Shown here: positions 1 to 9,599 of the stretch, piece after piece
Layout of the letters: each line of letters begins with the position of its first letter
Numbering within the stretch: the stretch's first letter is position 1
Assembly: GCA_019828595.1 (NCBI GenBank)
Contig: JAHQRK010000007.1
Coordinates: 1,426,001-1,490,000 of the forward strand
From: Aphanomyces cochlioides
Taxonomy: Eukaryota; Oomycota; Saprolegniomycetes; Saprolegniales; Verrucalvaceae
Length of the DNA stretch: 64,000 nt
Direction: 5' to 3'
Notes under the pieces: model-generated
Told to the model about the DNA's origin: nothing
Databases searched by the model: none
Seen by the model: only the letters and a program-made list of their open reading frames with translations
Made by a program: the position numbers and the translations under genes

Positions 1-488
1 TCTGGGCGCCGCACTACTACAGCCCATCGGTGTATCCTCAATATTTCCTCGTCCGCAGTGCCCAAGCGCGTGCCCCTGGAAGTCCCCTTCTTCCTGGCTA
101 TGTCGAATGGAGCGACGACGAACTGCTCAATGTTGTCCAGACAACAGCTCAAGATATGTTTGGCTATCTTCGCAATGTCCAAGGCGGCGCGATTGTCTTT
201 GGCGAATTTGGTGGGCTCTACTCACTGGATGCGCATCCCCAGAAGACATCTCAGCGTGTCATTCAGGACTGCATGAAGATCATGAAGCAACCTGGATACG
301 CTGGAGGCTACATGTGGTCCCTCAATCCTGAGAGCGGCTACGGGTACAACCCGAGCGACACGGGCGGATATTGGCAAGAAGGTTTGCTCCAGAGCGACTG
401 GGTCACAGCAAACACGGAATACTTGAAAGCGCTCGAAATCCTTGACGACATGACCAACCTGCAACCCTTCCCTTGCTACGTTCCTTAA
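1..488 (+). CDS. GH5-type glycoside hydrolase (cellulase-like), 3' part
   Basis: The 3' end of a gene entering from the left edge; the frame is open from base 3, beginning Trp-Ala-Pro-His-Tyr-Tyr, and stops with TAA at 486-488. The segment FGEFGG carries a Glu in the position of the GH5 nucleophile, and a following GGYMWSLNP block resembles the strand-8 Trp region of family 5 enzymes. An enzyme of this family would cleave beta-1,4 or beta-1,3 glucan links; secretion cannot be judged because the N-terminus is missing. Oomycetes carry many GH5 genes for wall remodelling and substrate digestion. The exact substrate is not deducible. No intron is needed in the visible part. Confidence 0.72.
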   Translation, partial: WAPHYYSPSVYPQYFLVRSAQARAPGSPLLPGYVEWSDDELLNVVQTTAQDMFGYLRNVQGGAIVFGEFGGLYSLDAHPQKTSQRVIQDCMKIMKQPGYAGGYMWSLNPESGYGYNPSDTGGYWQEGLLQSDWVTANTEYLKALEILDDMTNLQPFPCYVP

Positions 489-1067
489 TCCAATTGATAT
501 GTATTGCATACAAATCTATTGTCGTCTCCTCGTTGATTGCCGCAAACGAGATTGTGCAGCATCCGTTCGTTTGACCACCTCCTGGATGCTCTGTCTGGTT
601 TCTTTCGTCTTCGCGATCAACATTGCCTGGAAAATTCGGTCATGCTCCTTCAATCAACTCACAAGGAACACCGCCAGTGGGTCAATACGACGACTGTCAC
701 CCGTACAGCGACTAGACAATACAGATTCAGCTCTGCACACACATCTCCCCTCAAAAGAGGATCCAACGAAGCGCCTAATCCCGTGGTACACATTTCTCGA
801 TCAAAACAAGAGGAAGAACTCGATCGATCGTGGCGAAGCGAGTCCTATAGTGGTTAAAACATCACAGAGAGATGTAAGGCATGTTCAGAGCATTCCTGGC
901 CGCGTATTGCCTCTTGCATCCATGCGACGGCCATGGCCAGCTTCTCCATGAGCAGTTCACCTTCCTGGTGGTAAGAAAAGCAAAAAAAGTGTGACTACCA
1001 TTTTAAAATATTTTTTCCACAACGAAAATAGACGCCCGAGGCAACTTGCGTCCAGCGCCGCAACATC
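489..1067. other. Spacer between GH5 and PX genes; nothing recognised
   Basis: About 580 bases with a 150-codon open frame at 499-951 that has no family resemblance and an unconvincing composition. It probably holds the 3' UTR of the GH5 gene and the promoter of the PX gene; the last 100 bases are A/T-rich with poly-A tracts. No RNA gene or repeat was seen. Confidence 0.4.
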
Positions 1068-1733
1068 ATGGACGAGTACTTGGAGATCCATCTCTTGGCG
1101 AATCGGACCGTGATCGACGACATTGGAGACAAGAAAGTCAAGTACACCAACTATATCATCTATATCAAGAACCTCTCGACGGGCAACAAGTACTCGGTGC
1201 AGCGCCGCTACTCGGACTTCTATGAGTTTCGCCACCAGCTTCTCGCGATTCTCAACGGCGGCCACTGTGCTTTCTGCACGCAATGCTACGCGCATGTCAA
1301 AGCATATCCATTCCCAAGACGTACGCCTCTGTCGTGGCAGCTCAGTGTCGTCCAGGAACGTATCGATGGTCTCACACTCTTCGTCAAGGATATCCTGCGC
1401 GACCTTCTCGGCGGGACATTTCGCCAGTGTGTGCATGCCGACACGAACCTTCGTCACAAGGTCCTGCGGTCCTTTCTCGAGGTGGAAGAACAACAATTGC
1501 AAAAGAAGGTCCTTGTTGCTATTTCGCACGAAACCAAGCCAGAACGCACGCGTTCTTTTCCTCATCTCCTGGACCAACAACATCGGACGCCAGATGTGAC
1601 ACCAAGACGCAAAGTCGCAGCGGATACATGTCCGTCGTGCCTGTCAAAGTGGACCGATTGCTACTGCAACGACGATGAAATGTTTCCCGAGCGAATAGAT
1701 TTATCCCATGACGGATGGCCGCCCCATGTTTAA
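1068..1733 (+). CDS. PX (phox homology) domain protein
   Basis: A 221-residue intronless reading frame. Residues about 5-125 read as a PX domain: a beta-strand region, then RRYSDFYEFR (about residues 46-55), the signature in which Arg and Tyr contact phosphatidylinositol 3-phosphate, then a Pro-rich loop (PFPRRTPLSW) and helices ending in a VLRSFLEV segment typical of the domain end. The short C-terminal tail contains CPSCLSKWTDCYC, a possible zinc-binding or disulphide cluster. The expected role is membrane targeting to endosomes or other PI3P membranes; the partner is unknown. The ATG at 1068 opens the domain directly. Its stop codon overlaps the stop of the convergent RNase T2 gene by two bases. 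Confidence 0.8.
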   Translation: MDEYLEIHLLANRTVIDDIGDKKVKYTNYIIYIKNLSTGNKYSVQRRYSDFYEFRHQLLAILNGGHCAFCTQCYAHVKAYPFPRRTPLSWQLSVVQERIDGLTLFVKDILRDLLGGTFRQCVHADTNLRHKVLRSFLEVEEQQLQKKVLVAISHETKPERTRSFPHLLDQQHRTPDVTPRRKVAADTCPSCLSKWTDCYCNDDEMFPERIDLSHDGWPPHV

Positions 1734-2686
1734 GTTTTCATAATGCGTTCTGTTTTCCTTGGAGGACTATATGCATCCAAACTTATCGCGGTGGCGTCTC
1801 GAGGACAAGATCCTCCAGGAGGACAATCGATTTGTCGACCGTCTTTGCCCCAGCATGTTCGAATACGAGAAAGCTGAAGGCCCGACGTCGCGTTGGAGCA
1901 GTCAATCTGGACCAACTTGTTGTACAGACGAGCTATCTCTTCGGTTGAAACTTTGTCAACGAGCGTGGCTGTCGCCCACTGCTCGAGTTGGTCGGTGGCC
2001 ATTGCAAGCTGCCTTGAAATAGCCAACGCCGCCTCAAAGTATTGAACGGCAGTCGCTGTGAAGTCGTGAGGGAGCGCGCTGAAGCAGAGACCATGCTTTT
2101 GGAACTCGTGGTTCCATAGCTCACACAACGAGTCTGTCGATGCTACTTGGGTCGGATCAGGCCATTCCTCAGCCATGTGGTGAAACAGATCAGGGGCTTT
2201 CGCTACAAGGTCGAATGGATCGAATGGACGATTCCAAATAGCTGATGTGGCATTGCAGCATGCTGGAAATCCACCGATATAGTTGGGCCAGAGGCCATGG
2301 ATCGTCAGGCGCGAACGTACTTGAGGCACACAGCGAATTCCACGTGGGTACGGTGCTACTGGACGATGGGACACCGTGCTATCAATACCCACAAGGAGAT
2401 CTCGGCAGTACTGAGGCAGATACAACTGCTCGAAGACAAGATTGTCATAATCTCCTGGCTGTTGCTTTTTGTGGATACAGTCGGTTGTGTTGACAAAGCA
2501 CGTTGGGAATGGGCTTGCCTTCACGCAGATATCGACACAGTGCCTCTTTTCCGGTAGAATCCATCCTCCTGGGTAGTTGATATCCTCTAAAGGGGTCGAA
2601 ATACGCGCAATCTGTGGATTCCACACCAATGAAGAGTCCCTGACGGCATCGGCGGCGACGACTGCGGCAATAAGAACGAAGAGCAT
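1730..2686 (-). CDS. Secreted RNase T2 family ribonuclease
   Basis: 318 residues from an ATG at 2686. Residues 1-15 form a hydrophobic signal peptide (MLFVLIAAVVAADA), so the product is probably secreted or vacuolar. Both catalytic blocks of RNase T2 are present: CAS-1 as TIHGLWPN and CAS-2 as ELWNHEFQKHGLC, each with its catalytic His. Several Cys, including CCN after CAS-1, suit the disulphides of the family. Members cleave single-stranded RNA by way of 2',3'-cyclic phosphates and serve phosphate scavenging, RNA turnover or interaction with hosts. No intron is required. The tail beyond the last Cys is short and basic. Function beyond RNA cleavage is inference. Confidence 0.88.
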   Translation of the reverse strand: MLFVLIAAVVAADAVRDSSLVWNPQIARISTPLEDINYPGGWILPEKRHCVDICVKASPFPTCFVNTTDCIHKKQQPGDYDNLVFEQLYLPQYCRDLLVGIDSTVSHRPVAPYPRGIRCVPQVRSRLTIHGLWPNYIGGFPACCNATSAIWNRPFDPFDLVAKAPDLFHHMAEEWPDPTQVASTDSLCELWNHEFQKHGLCFSALPHDFTATAVQYFEAALAISRQLAMATDQLEQWATATLVDKVSTEEIARLYNKLVQIDCSNATSGLQLSRIRTCWGKDGRQIDCPPGGSCPRDATAISLDAYSPPRKTERIMKT

Positions 2687-3081
2687 CGAAGCTCAAATAA
2701 AATCCACCAATCATATTGCAGATTCACGACCATTCATGTAGGAATACAATTCTTCAAAATATAGGCATATTTAACTTATTGTTATTATATAAGATTTTAC
2801 AAGCTAATTAAAAGCGTAATTTAATTGAATAATAGTACAATTGAAGTCTTAGCACTTGAGAAAGTCAGGATTCAAGCAATGAATCATGAGCCAAGAGCCA
2901 CAGGATGATGGAGCTGGCTGTGGAAGGAAACGGTGGAAAGCAGAAGACAAGCAAGAGGAAGGAGTCACGACAAGCAAAGGTTGGAGTGGATTACAAGTAC
3001 CGCGCGCGCGGACGGACGCAGGAAAGTGTAATTTTTGATGAACTGCGGCAGACAAAACTCGATCGATGAATCTACCTCTAT
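2687..3081. other. Spacer between RNase T2 and gcvH; AT-rich promoter
   Basis: Bases 2690-2850 are very AT-rich and presumably form the promoter of the leftward RNase T2 gene. Bases 2870-3060 are purine-rich with a short alternating CG run near 3001-3010. A 68-codon frame on the minus strand here has no recognisable content. No other feature was seen. Confidence 0.4.
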
Positions 3082-3525
3082 CTAATGCTCGGCATTGTTG
3101 CAGTGTTCTTGGTACGCGGCTTCGTCCAACATGTCGGTGGTTTCATCCGCGTTGTCCAACTCGATCTTGATGAACCAGCCAGTCGTGGTAGGGCCTTCGT
3201 TGACCAAGTTGGGTTCGTCGCTCAACTTTTCGTTGATTTCAACCACCTTGCCAGAAGCAGGAGCATAGATATCACTTGCAGCCTTGACGGATTCGACAGA
3301 GCCAAACACTTCACCCTTCGTGACTTGGTCACCCACCGCAGGCAATTCAACGTAGACGACGTCGCCGAGCGCGTTTTGAGCGAAATCCGTAATGCCGATC
3401 GTGCCCACGTTGCCGTTGAGCGTCAAATACTCATGGGAAGGCGTGTACTTGGTCGAGAAGCATCGGCGGGCGAACGAAGTCGAGACAGGAGCGCGGGCAA
3501 CGGAGCGGATCACACGGGACAACAT
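3082..3525 (-). CDS. GCSH: Glycine cleavage system H protein, mitochondrial
   Basis: 147 residues, single exon. The first 25 residues are Arg/Ser/Ala-rich without acidic residues (MLSRVIRSVARAPVS), a mitochondrial targeting peptide. The rest is a canonical H protein: YTPSHEYL at the start of the domain and the lipoylation motif ESVKAASDIYAP with the lipoyl-lysine at Lys81. The swinging lipoyl arm shuttles the aminomethyl group between the P, T and L proteins in the mitochondrial matrix, splitting glycine into CO2, NH3 and a one-carbon unit. Length matches the family (about 125-170). The ATG at 3525 precedes the targeting peptide directly. Nothing odd. Confidence 0.96.
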   Translation of the reverse strand: MLSRVIRSVARAPVSTSFARRCFSTKYTPSHEYLTLNGNVGTIGITDFAQNALGDVVYVELPAVGDQVTKGEVFGSVESVKAASDIYAPASGKVVEINEKLSDEPNLVNEGPTTTGWFIKIELDNADETTDMLDEAAYQEHCNNAEH

Positions 3526-4266
3526 GGTTTGACCGGCAAATCGGAAATGCCATCTTTCATGGCGAACTCACTTCTCCCTCTATAATTTAATACTGCACAC
3601 CTTTCAATTTATCTTGATTAAAGTATACTCATTGAATCACTCTTATGGTCCAGATACGTTTCGCAGCTCTTGGCCAACCAAATGCTTGCAGTTGGCATAT
3701 TACATTTCGCAGAGAATTTTCATAATAACTTTCAGAGGTTTGTCCAAGGTGTCGATTAGAGCTCACTGTCACCGCGATATACTTGGCATTATGCTCAACA
3801 CGCAACCTTCCTTCTTGGCCTCTTTAAAGGCCTCCTTATTGAAGCATCTACAGCATAGTGTTAGTTTCCCCTGATTCCAGAGTATATGCATATGCTACAG
3901 TAAACTTGACGCCAAAACTCGACTCTTGGATCTGTCGCTGCAAACATGTCGACCTAGTAAAATAGCCGTCACTAAATGAGACACTTTGGGATCTAGCGGC
4001 ACAGGACCGCGACTGCGTGAGAAGGATATGACATAAAACTAAGAGATGAGTCAACCGATGAAGATGCCAAAGACGATGTTGCAATCTGATTGTCAGCAGC
4101 ATCTCCAGCTGTGCAAACCCATGTTGAACAACAAGACTTAATATTCACATAAAGTTATACAGGTTATCAAAGATACAAGGTACTTCGAAAAGATCTTACG
4201 GTATGCCAAATATACTCGAGCGTGCGTTACAGAAACAAAGGCCGCGTCTTCGTCTCGAGCATCGTC
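3526..4266. other. 740-bp spacer, no convincing gene
   Basis: The stretch left of 3620 is the AT-rich promoter of the leftward GCSH gene. Bases 3620-4220 hold only scattered short frames on both strands. On the minus strand between 4110 and 4020 a peptide resembling the hydrophobic tail of PMP3-type proteolipids can be read, but two stops interrupt it and no splice model rescues it. I do not call it. Confidence 0.35.
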
Positions 4267-4659
4267 ATGAAGGTCCTGCGAAGCGTCCAGTCGCTTTTGA
4301 TGCTTATTCTTTACACACACGCTCAGGAAGCCATTCTCGCTGAAGATGCGAGCGTTCTCTATCAAGATACAGGCATGCTATCGGAAGACACGAGCCTCAT
4401 TGAAAACATTCCTCAAGTCACGTCTCAAGCACTCGAACAAGCGGTCGAAGTGAAAGAAAAATCGCTCGAGCAGGCACAAGAGGCAGAAACACTGTCGGTG
4501 AGCATTGGCTCGTGTGTGATTTTCGTGACGGGAATGGCCATGCTCGGGATCATTGGCTACGTTGTGTACCGCCAACACAAGCGCAATGCAGCGCGAGACG
4601 AAGACAATCAAATGCTCAAATCTCTCCTTGACAGCGAGATGGACTATGCAGCCATGTAG
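4267..4659 (+). CDS. Small type I membrane protein, unknown function
   Basis: 130 residues if translation starts at the ATG at 4267. That start is preferred over the upstream frame because it places a classical signal peptide (about residues 1-20, MKVLRSVQSLLMLILY...) at the N-terminus. A short acidic, helical lumenal segment (about 21-80, rich in Glu, Gln, Val) follows, then one membrane span (about 81-105, containing GSCVIFVTGMAMLGIIGYVV), a basic stop-transfer patch YRQHKRN and an acidic cytoplasmic tail. No known domain was recognised. It ends 52 bases before the end of the convergent phosphatase gene. Confidence 0.65.
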   Translation: MKVLRSVQSLLMLILYTHAQEAILAEDASVLYQDTGMLSEDTSLIENIPQVTSQALEQAVEVKEKSLEQAQEAETLSVSIGSCVIFVTGMAMLGIIGYVVYRQHKRNAARDEDNQMLKSLLDSEMDYAAM

Positions 4660-4711
4660 AGAATAAATCCGCTTATGTATTATTAATGGCAGCGCATGGG
4701 CAACGTCAGCT

Positions 4712-6616
4712 TCATTCGTGTTTCGGACTTTGACTGCTCAAGAGTTCGTCGCGTTCGTCGACGTCTCCTTTGTTGAGATCGTCATAGTCGGTTTGTATCG
4801 TCAGAGCTTTAGAATCGCTGTCGCTCCTTGCATCTGTGGCCGATGATGATGATGCCTGGTTGTTCTTGGCGAATGTGCGGGCGATGATGAGCCCAAAGAC
4901 AACGCCCAGGAGCAAACCCACAAACACAAATAGAACGAGCGCTTTAAAGCTCACATGTGTCTCTCCATCACTTGATGCAGCAACAGGAACGGGCATAGCG
5001 GTAGTCGGCCCTACAGCCACTGCTCAAGTTTGATAAACTGAAGGTGCTATGTACCTTTAAAGCTTGGCTTGCACACGTTTGGATCTGTGGCGTAGTCCGT
5101 CGCAGCAAGCAGCAGCTCTAATGGACAGAGTTTGTCTACTCACAGTCCATCAGGTCAGTCGAGCAGAGATCAAAGAAATATACCACTACGGCATCTTGGC
5201 AGTGTCAGTGGCTTCCCCTGGTAGATAAATCGGACAAAATGCGCGGTGGCGTTGGTTGCATCGGCATAAAGCTCCATGGCTAGAAAAGCTGCATACGGCG
5301 GCCAGTCTAGTAACCAAGCAGAGCCGCCAAGAGCTGCCAAGATTGGCATGACAGTGTCGTCGTGGCCTACATAGATTCGCCAGGAGTGAGGTGGCCTAAA
5401 AGCAATAAGTACCAGAGTACAAGGCAAATCGTGGACCGTCGCCATGAACACGAGCGAGGATTCGATTCCGAATGGAGAGGAGGACTTTGGCCAAGCTCAC
5501 TTTAGAGTAGAGCGGGTCTTCCGTGTAGATTTTCATCCGCTTGTCTCGTTCGAAGTTGACGATGCTGTCATACTGAGCCACTGACAACGTCGGAGGCAAG
5601 CTGCTTGGCATGCTGCATCGAGACGTAAGCAGGCAATCGAAGAGAATACGTTCGTCGTAAGTGTCAAAAATGGTCTTCGTCAAGTTCACAACGGGAGCGT
5701 GGGCGTCATGCCATTGAATATAGCCAGCACTCGACTCATACTGGGCCTTTATGTCCGCAAGCTTTGGGCACGAGGAAGGATTGGGAACATACGAAGATTG
5801 AGCAATGTCTCCAATGTGCCAAGGCACAACAGCATCAGTAGTTACAGCAGGAGGAAACATGGCATCGATAACCAACTAGACGGAGCATAACGCCAAAGGA
5901 GTTGAAGCATGATGTACCTGGCCTGACATGACAGTCCGTTGCATGTCGGTGCTACTCAAGTAGAAATCTAGTCGTAAGGTCAATGCCATGGCGTATACCA
6001 AACGGTGAGTACCGCTGCTATTGGAGAGATCAATCTGTTCATCAGAACGAAAGAGCTGGTTTGTCTCGACGTAGGCTTTGCGAAAGATTCTATCCGAAGG
6101 CTGTAGCGTCAGCCCTTGGCAAGAAGGAGAGAAGCGTACCGTCCATTCTCAACTTCTTGGTTGTAGCCTTCGTCGAGCAATTGACCAATATGGCAATTGC
6201 CTTTCAAGACTGTTTCCCCGTCCAAGTACTTGTTGTCGTAGACATGGTGGGATGAGAGTGCTCCGCCAACTTCAAGAGATGGGCTCTAGGTCACATTGTG
6301 AGACCTGTCGAGAAGAATCAAGGCGTACCACGTGCATTCGAGCATTGCACGTCCATGTCACGTTGTATCCTGCCCAGCAAAACGAGCGCGATGCCAGCGT
6401 CCGCGCTCCGTGACGCATGACAATCTGGACTTGCTGAAGCTTATACTGGTCCGGGCTGGGCAATCGCTCTATCACATTCTGCTCGACATGCTTGGAGCAG
6501 TAGGGAAACTCAGGATACGCTGCAGGTTGGGCATGTACAAGATCACAAGATGATAGATAAATGCACGCAAACGCCAAGACTTGCGCCGCTCTTCGTCGGC
6601 CGGACCGTTCCTCCAT
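4712..6616 (-). CDS. Membrane-anchored histidine acid phosphatase
   Basis: Reconstructed from eight exons: 6616-6329, 6285-6140, 6089-6013, 5967-5918, 5875-5413, 5366-5184, 5135-5055 and 5010-4712, joined by seven introns of 42-50 nt. The sum is 528 codons plus stop with all phases consistent. A signal peptide ends near residue 30. The branch-2 histidine phosphatase signature RHGAR lies at 68-72, with the phosphohistidine nucleophile His69, and the second catalytic block GHDDT at 342-346 spans a splice junction. A TDMQRTVMSGQ block between them matches the family Arg-containing region. The last exon adds a single membrane span (about 453-476) and an acidic tail, so the enzyme is probably anchored with its catalytic domain outside or in the vacuole. 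It would hydrolyse phosphomonoesters at acid pH. Read without splicing, the last exon can be mistaken for a separate small gene. Confidence 0.88.
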
Positions 6617-6938
6617 CGAGACCGATCGGCGTGTTTCTCCTTGACGACGTCACGCAAATGCTGTGAAAGATTTTTTCACTCGTTTCAATTAGAATAAATG
6701 ATTTTCATCAGAAAATCCAATTTACATACAATTTCCAAGATAAAATAATTCGATTCTTTATAAATTCCAGATTTTTCAAAATGGTTGAAATATCGTAAAA
6801 AACGACACCGTTTTAAAACATGTCAATCTCCTTTTTTGTTATATTTTTCATATTTTTAATTGAATTTTCAATTATTTAATCTGAATTTTTCTGATTGGTT
6901 CATACAATCCATGAAGCAATCGGTGGAAGTTGCCAAGC
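6617..6938. promoter_or_regulatory. Divergent AT-rich promoter region (acid phosphatase / LAS1)
   Basis: The 320 bases between the divergently transcribed phosphatase and LAS1 genes are extremely AT-rich, especially 6690-6900, with poly-A and poly-T tracts. It must carry both promoters. No specific factor site was recognised. A second ATG at 6912 lies out of frame just upstream of the chosen LAS1 start. Confidence 0.5.
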
Positions 6939-8693
6939 ATGGTGCCATCTCCAGGTAAGCGCTGGACTCTCGCCACGTCTTTTGACTCCTTTGTCCAAGA
7001 TATTGAGCTATTTGATGCACCACCGGACGTGCCAGTGCCTGTAGTCAAGGACAAAGACTATGTGTACTCTGGCCGCAAGTCGTTTGCAGTCTGGATGGAC
7101 TGGACAGAGTGGCAGGGTGTCTTTGCAGACCTCTTCCCAGTAGAGCTGAATTTGCAGCTCTCAGACGAGATGCAACATGCAAGTAAACTCCATGCTTTAG
7201 CAGTCATGGCTGCATGGCGTGCAAGGAGTGATGTGCCCGTCGCCATTGAAGTGTCAGCACAATTGGCAGAGATTTCATGCCATGATCATTCAGGCTTGGG
7301 TTTGGCCGCACCCGGACGTTCCATGTACAGATCACACGAAGAGCTTCGACTTCTTTACAGCGCGACAGTCATTCGCTGCGTAAATGGTCTCGTCGATGCA
7401 TCGCAACGTGGCGCATATGCTCAAGCTGTGAGCTCGCTCGCGTTGCGTATTGGTATTCCGCTCTGGATCGTGGATATTCGCCACGAAGCTGCTCACACAA
7501 AGCTTCCATCTCTACCGACACTCCAGCTAGCAGCACAAACTCTACGTCAATGGCTGTTTGACCATTACTGGCAGCCCCAAGACGCAGCACTCAAGCAACG
7601 AGTCGTCCGAATTGCTACTGCTCTTGACCGGCATCTGGGTAAGCCACAAATGAACCTGGTCAAAGCTGAGCTGTAACTCGGGATAGACCACCAAGAGCCG
7701 TTGGCAGCGCTGCTTGCCTTGGACGTGGCTACATTAAGCACTCTAGTTGTGCCACTTCTAGTTCAGGGACATCAGTACGGACACTGGGCGACAAGCGGTA
7801 ATACGACTTCAAACATCATCGATTCAAGACACTTGTAGACGGCTTGTTGATGGAGTCCATGTCGAAAGTCGCGCATCAAATGGATATGGCTCGTTTTGAA
7901 GAGGAATGGCTCGCGATGGGCAACCAGACGAAATTGCTCAAGCTTGTCGAAGAGTGCCAGAGTCAATGGGGCGATTTTGACGGATGGTTTCTCGTTGCCC
8001 TCGCCAGGGAAATCCGCCGGATTCGACTCGATCCAGAGCAAGATGTCAAAGTTGTTCTTTTGACGAAATGGATGCTCCATCTCGTATCTAATGCATGGAC
8101 TGTGCGAGGCCAACGCTTGTCAATTGCTGCTTCAGAGGCATTAGTTCTCTTGGAAGGCGGCAGCTCTAGCTTTGGCGACAACGACAACGTACGTGCGCGA
8201 GAATGGCTGGAAATGTTCATGTACGGATTAGATGGTTCTTCACTACCAAGAACGAGTCTTGGAAGCACTGAAAGCAGTGGCTGGTGACAAAAATGTCATC
8301 AATTTAACTGGTGACAATGCGACGACATGGACGAAGTGCCATGCGTGGACGCCAAGCCCGATCGGGATTCAAACTCCATTTGGGGACATTCCTCGCCATT
8401 TGTCTCTCGACGATAAAGTCGACGAGTGGGAAGCAGGTTGGATGGTATACTGGTCGAGTGTCTAATACTTTCACTTAGGGCACATGGTGATTCTGCGCGA
8501 TTTTCCTCCCAAGGAGACGAATGACAATGGAATAAAGGCTTACGAAGCCTCATACCTGGCGACACTCTCAGATGTCATTGAGACGGACAAGGAGATCGCA
8601 GAAGAGATCGTTCGCAAAGGTCTCACAAGTCGCCACGAAAACATCACAGAAGATGAAGTGAATCGCTTGCAAGATGAGATTGAAATCTGGTGA
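6939..8693 (+). CDS. LAS1: LAS1-like pre-rRNA processing endoribonuclease
   Basis: Five exons: 6939-7638, 7687-7797, 7839-8188, 8232-8436 and 8479-8693. Introns are 41-48 nt, giving 526 residues. The N-terminal half matches the Las1 domain: a W-x-E-W segment near residue 55 and the motif DIRHEAAHTKLPS at about 179-191. Arg and His of this RHxxxH motif form the HEPN-type nuclease site. Las1 with the Grc3/Nol9 kinase cuts ITS2 of the 27S pre-rRNA in the nucleolus, on the path to 60S subunits. A C-terminal WTPSPIGIQTPFG segment resembles the conserved tail that contacts the partner kinase. The ATG at 6939 is preferred; one at 6912 would need a different first exon. Confidence 0.85.
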
Positions 8694-8808
8694 TCAATCA
8701 GCAAGTCCTTCATTGTGCTCGTATCGTCTACCGTCCGCCATGATGAGCAAATGCAACCATAGAAGATACCATTATGTAATAAAGAATCGCCTGAAAGCTT
8801 GATGGGCT

Positions 8809-9177
8809 TCAGCATGTCTCCACACAGAGTTGATGCAGAGGCACCAGGCCCAAAGCGGTGTTCGACAAGTTGAATGCACTCCTACAATTATCACAAGACA
8901 GACAATCTGCGATGTTCTGCCATGGTTTACTGCGCGATTGCCATTGCCAAGACAAAACACGAACAGAAGACATTCTCTCGATTTTTCGGCTTAAAGTTTC
9001 TTTCCCTTGTGGTAGGATTCGTCGACGCGGCGTTGTTCTTCTTGGTCGCGCGGTCTGTTCTCCACGGGGATTGAATCTTCTTGGAAACGGCATTTGCTGT
9101 TCAGGCGTGTACGCGACGGGTTTCTTCTTCGTCACTCTGTTGACGACGCCGCGGAGCAAATTCGCGCCTGCCGTCAT
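8809..9177 (-). CDS. Doubtful basic ORF downstream of small secreted protein
   Basis: A 122-codon frame from an ATG at 9177, only 15 bases after the stop of the secreted-protein gene on the same strand. The first 60 residues are Arg/Lys/Pro-rich and the rest has no clear character. The opposite strand carries equally long frames with a hydrophobic stretch. It could be a small gene, an alternative 3' exon of the upstream gene, or noncoding. No family was recognised. Confidence 0.22.
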   Translation of the reverse strand: MTAGANLLRGVVNRVTKKKPVAYTPEQQMPFPRRFNPRGEQTARPRRTTPRRRILPQGKETLSRKIERMSSVRVLSWQWQSRSKPWQNIADCLSCDNCRSAFNLSNTALGLVPLHQLCVETC

Positions 9178-9192
9178 GTCGGACTTGGCCTT

Positions 9193-9588
9193 TTAGTCCA
9201 CAGCATCGACGACTTTGACAAATTTTCCGCTGCATGCCTTGCTCTTGTCGTACAATTGACATTCAAAAAAGTTGCCAGACTTTTCAACGACCGATCCCCC
9301 CACGTTCTTCCCCTTGTTGATGGCGGCCTCGGAGCCACCGCCAGCGACGATGGTAGGTGCACCACCTTTGAGTGTGACAGCAGCCAGAGCCGCGCCAGTC
9401 ACTACGTCACCGGCTGCTTCGCCTCCCTTGCGTCATTAGGTGGTCTATTCTTCTTTCGTGGCGCTCGCACGGTGGTATCGGCTGATGTCGCGACTCCAGT
9501 GGTTGGCAAGCTTGTTGGCCGAGCCATGACTGGAAGCGGCGGCAACGACGAGGGTGACGCAATGAAGAATAGCTGCTAGCACACGCAT
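9193..9588 (-). CDS. Small secreted protein, unknown function
   Basis: Two exons, 9588-9471 and 9422-9193, with a 48-nt intron; the join gives 115 residues in frame. A signal peptide is evident at residues 1-18 (MRVLAAILHCVTLVVAAA) with a good Ala-x-Ala type cleavage context. The mature part is Gly/Ala-rich (a TLKGGAPTIVAGGGSEAA stretch) and ends with two Cys in a FFECQLYDKSKACSG segment, compatible with one disulphide. No RXLR or CHXC motif follows the signal peptide. Small secreted proteins of this kind in oomycetes include candidate effectors and wall proteins, but nothing here decides between those. The intron is inferred from phase and typical length. Confidence 0.5.
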
Positions 9589-9599
9589 ACTTGACTCGG

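Noticed and set aside
499..951. 150-codon plus-strand open frame
   Set aside because: Composition is not protein-like, no family resemblance, and it lies in the expected UTR/promoter space.
3848..4102. 84-codon minus-strand frame and a PMP3-like hydrophobic stretch next to it
   Set aside because: The PMP3-like reading is in another phase, has two stops and lacks the conserved middle; no 40-50 nt intron repairs it.
4712..5020. Separate small membrane-protein gene
   Set aside because: Its apparent start is GTG after a stop; splicing phase and a 44-nt intron show it is the last exon of the acid phosphatase.
9094..9579. 161-codon plus-strand frame
   Set aside because: Antisense to the two-exon secreted protein, whose signal peptide and splice phase are more convincing.
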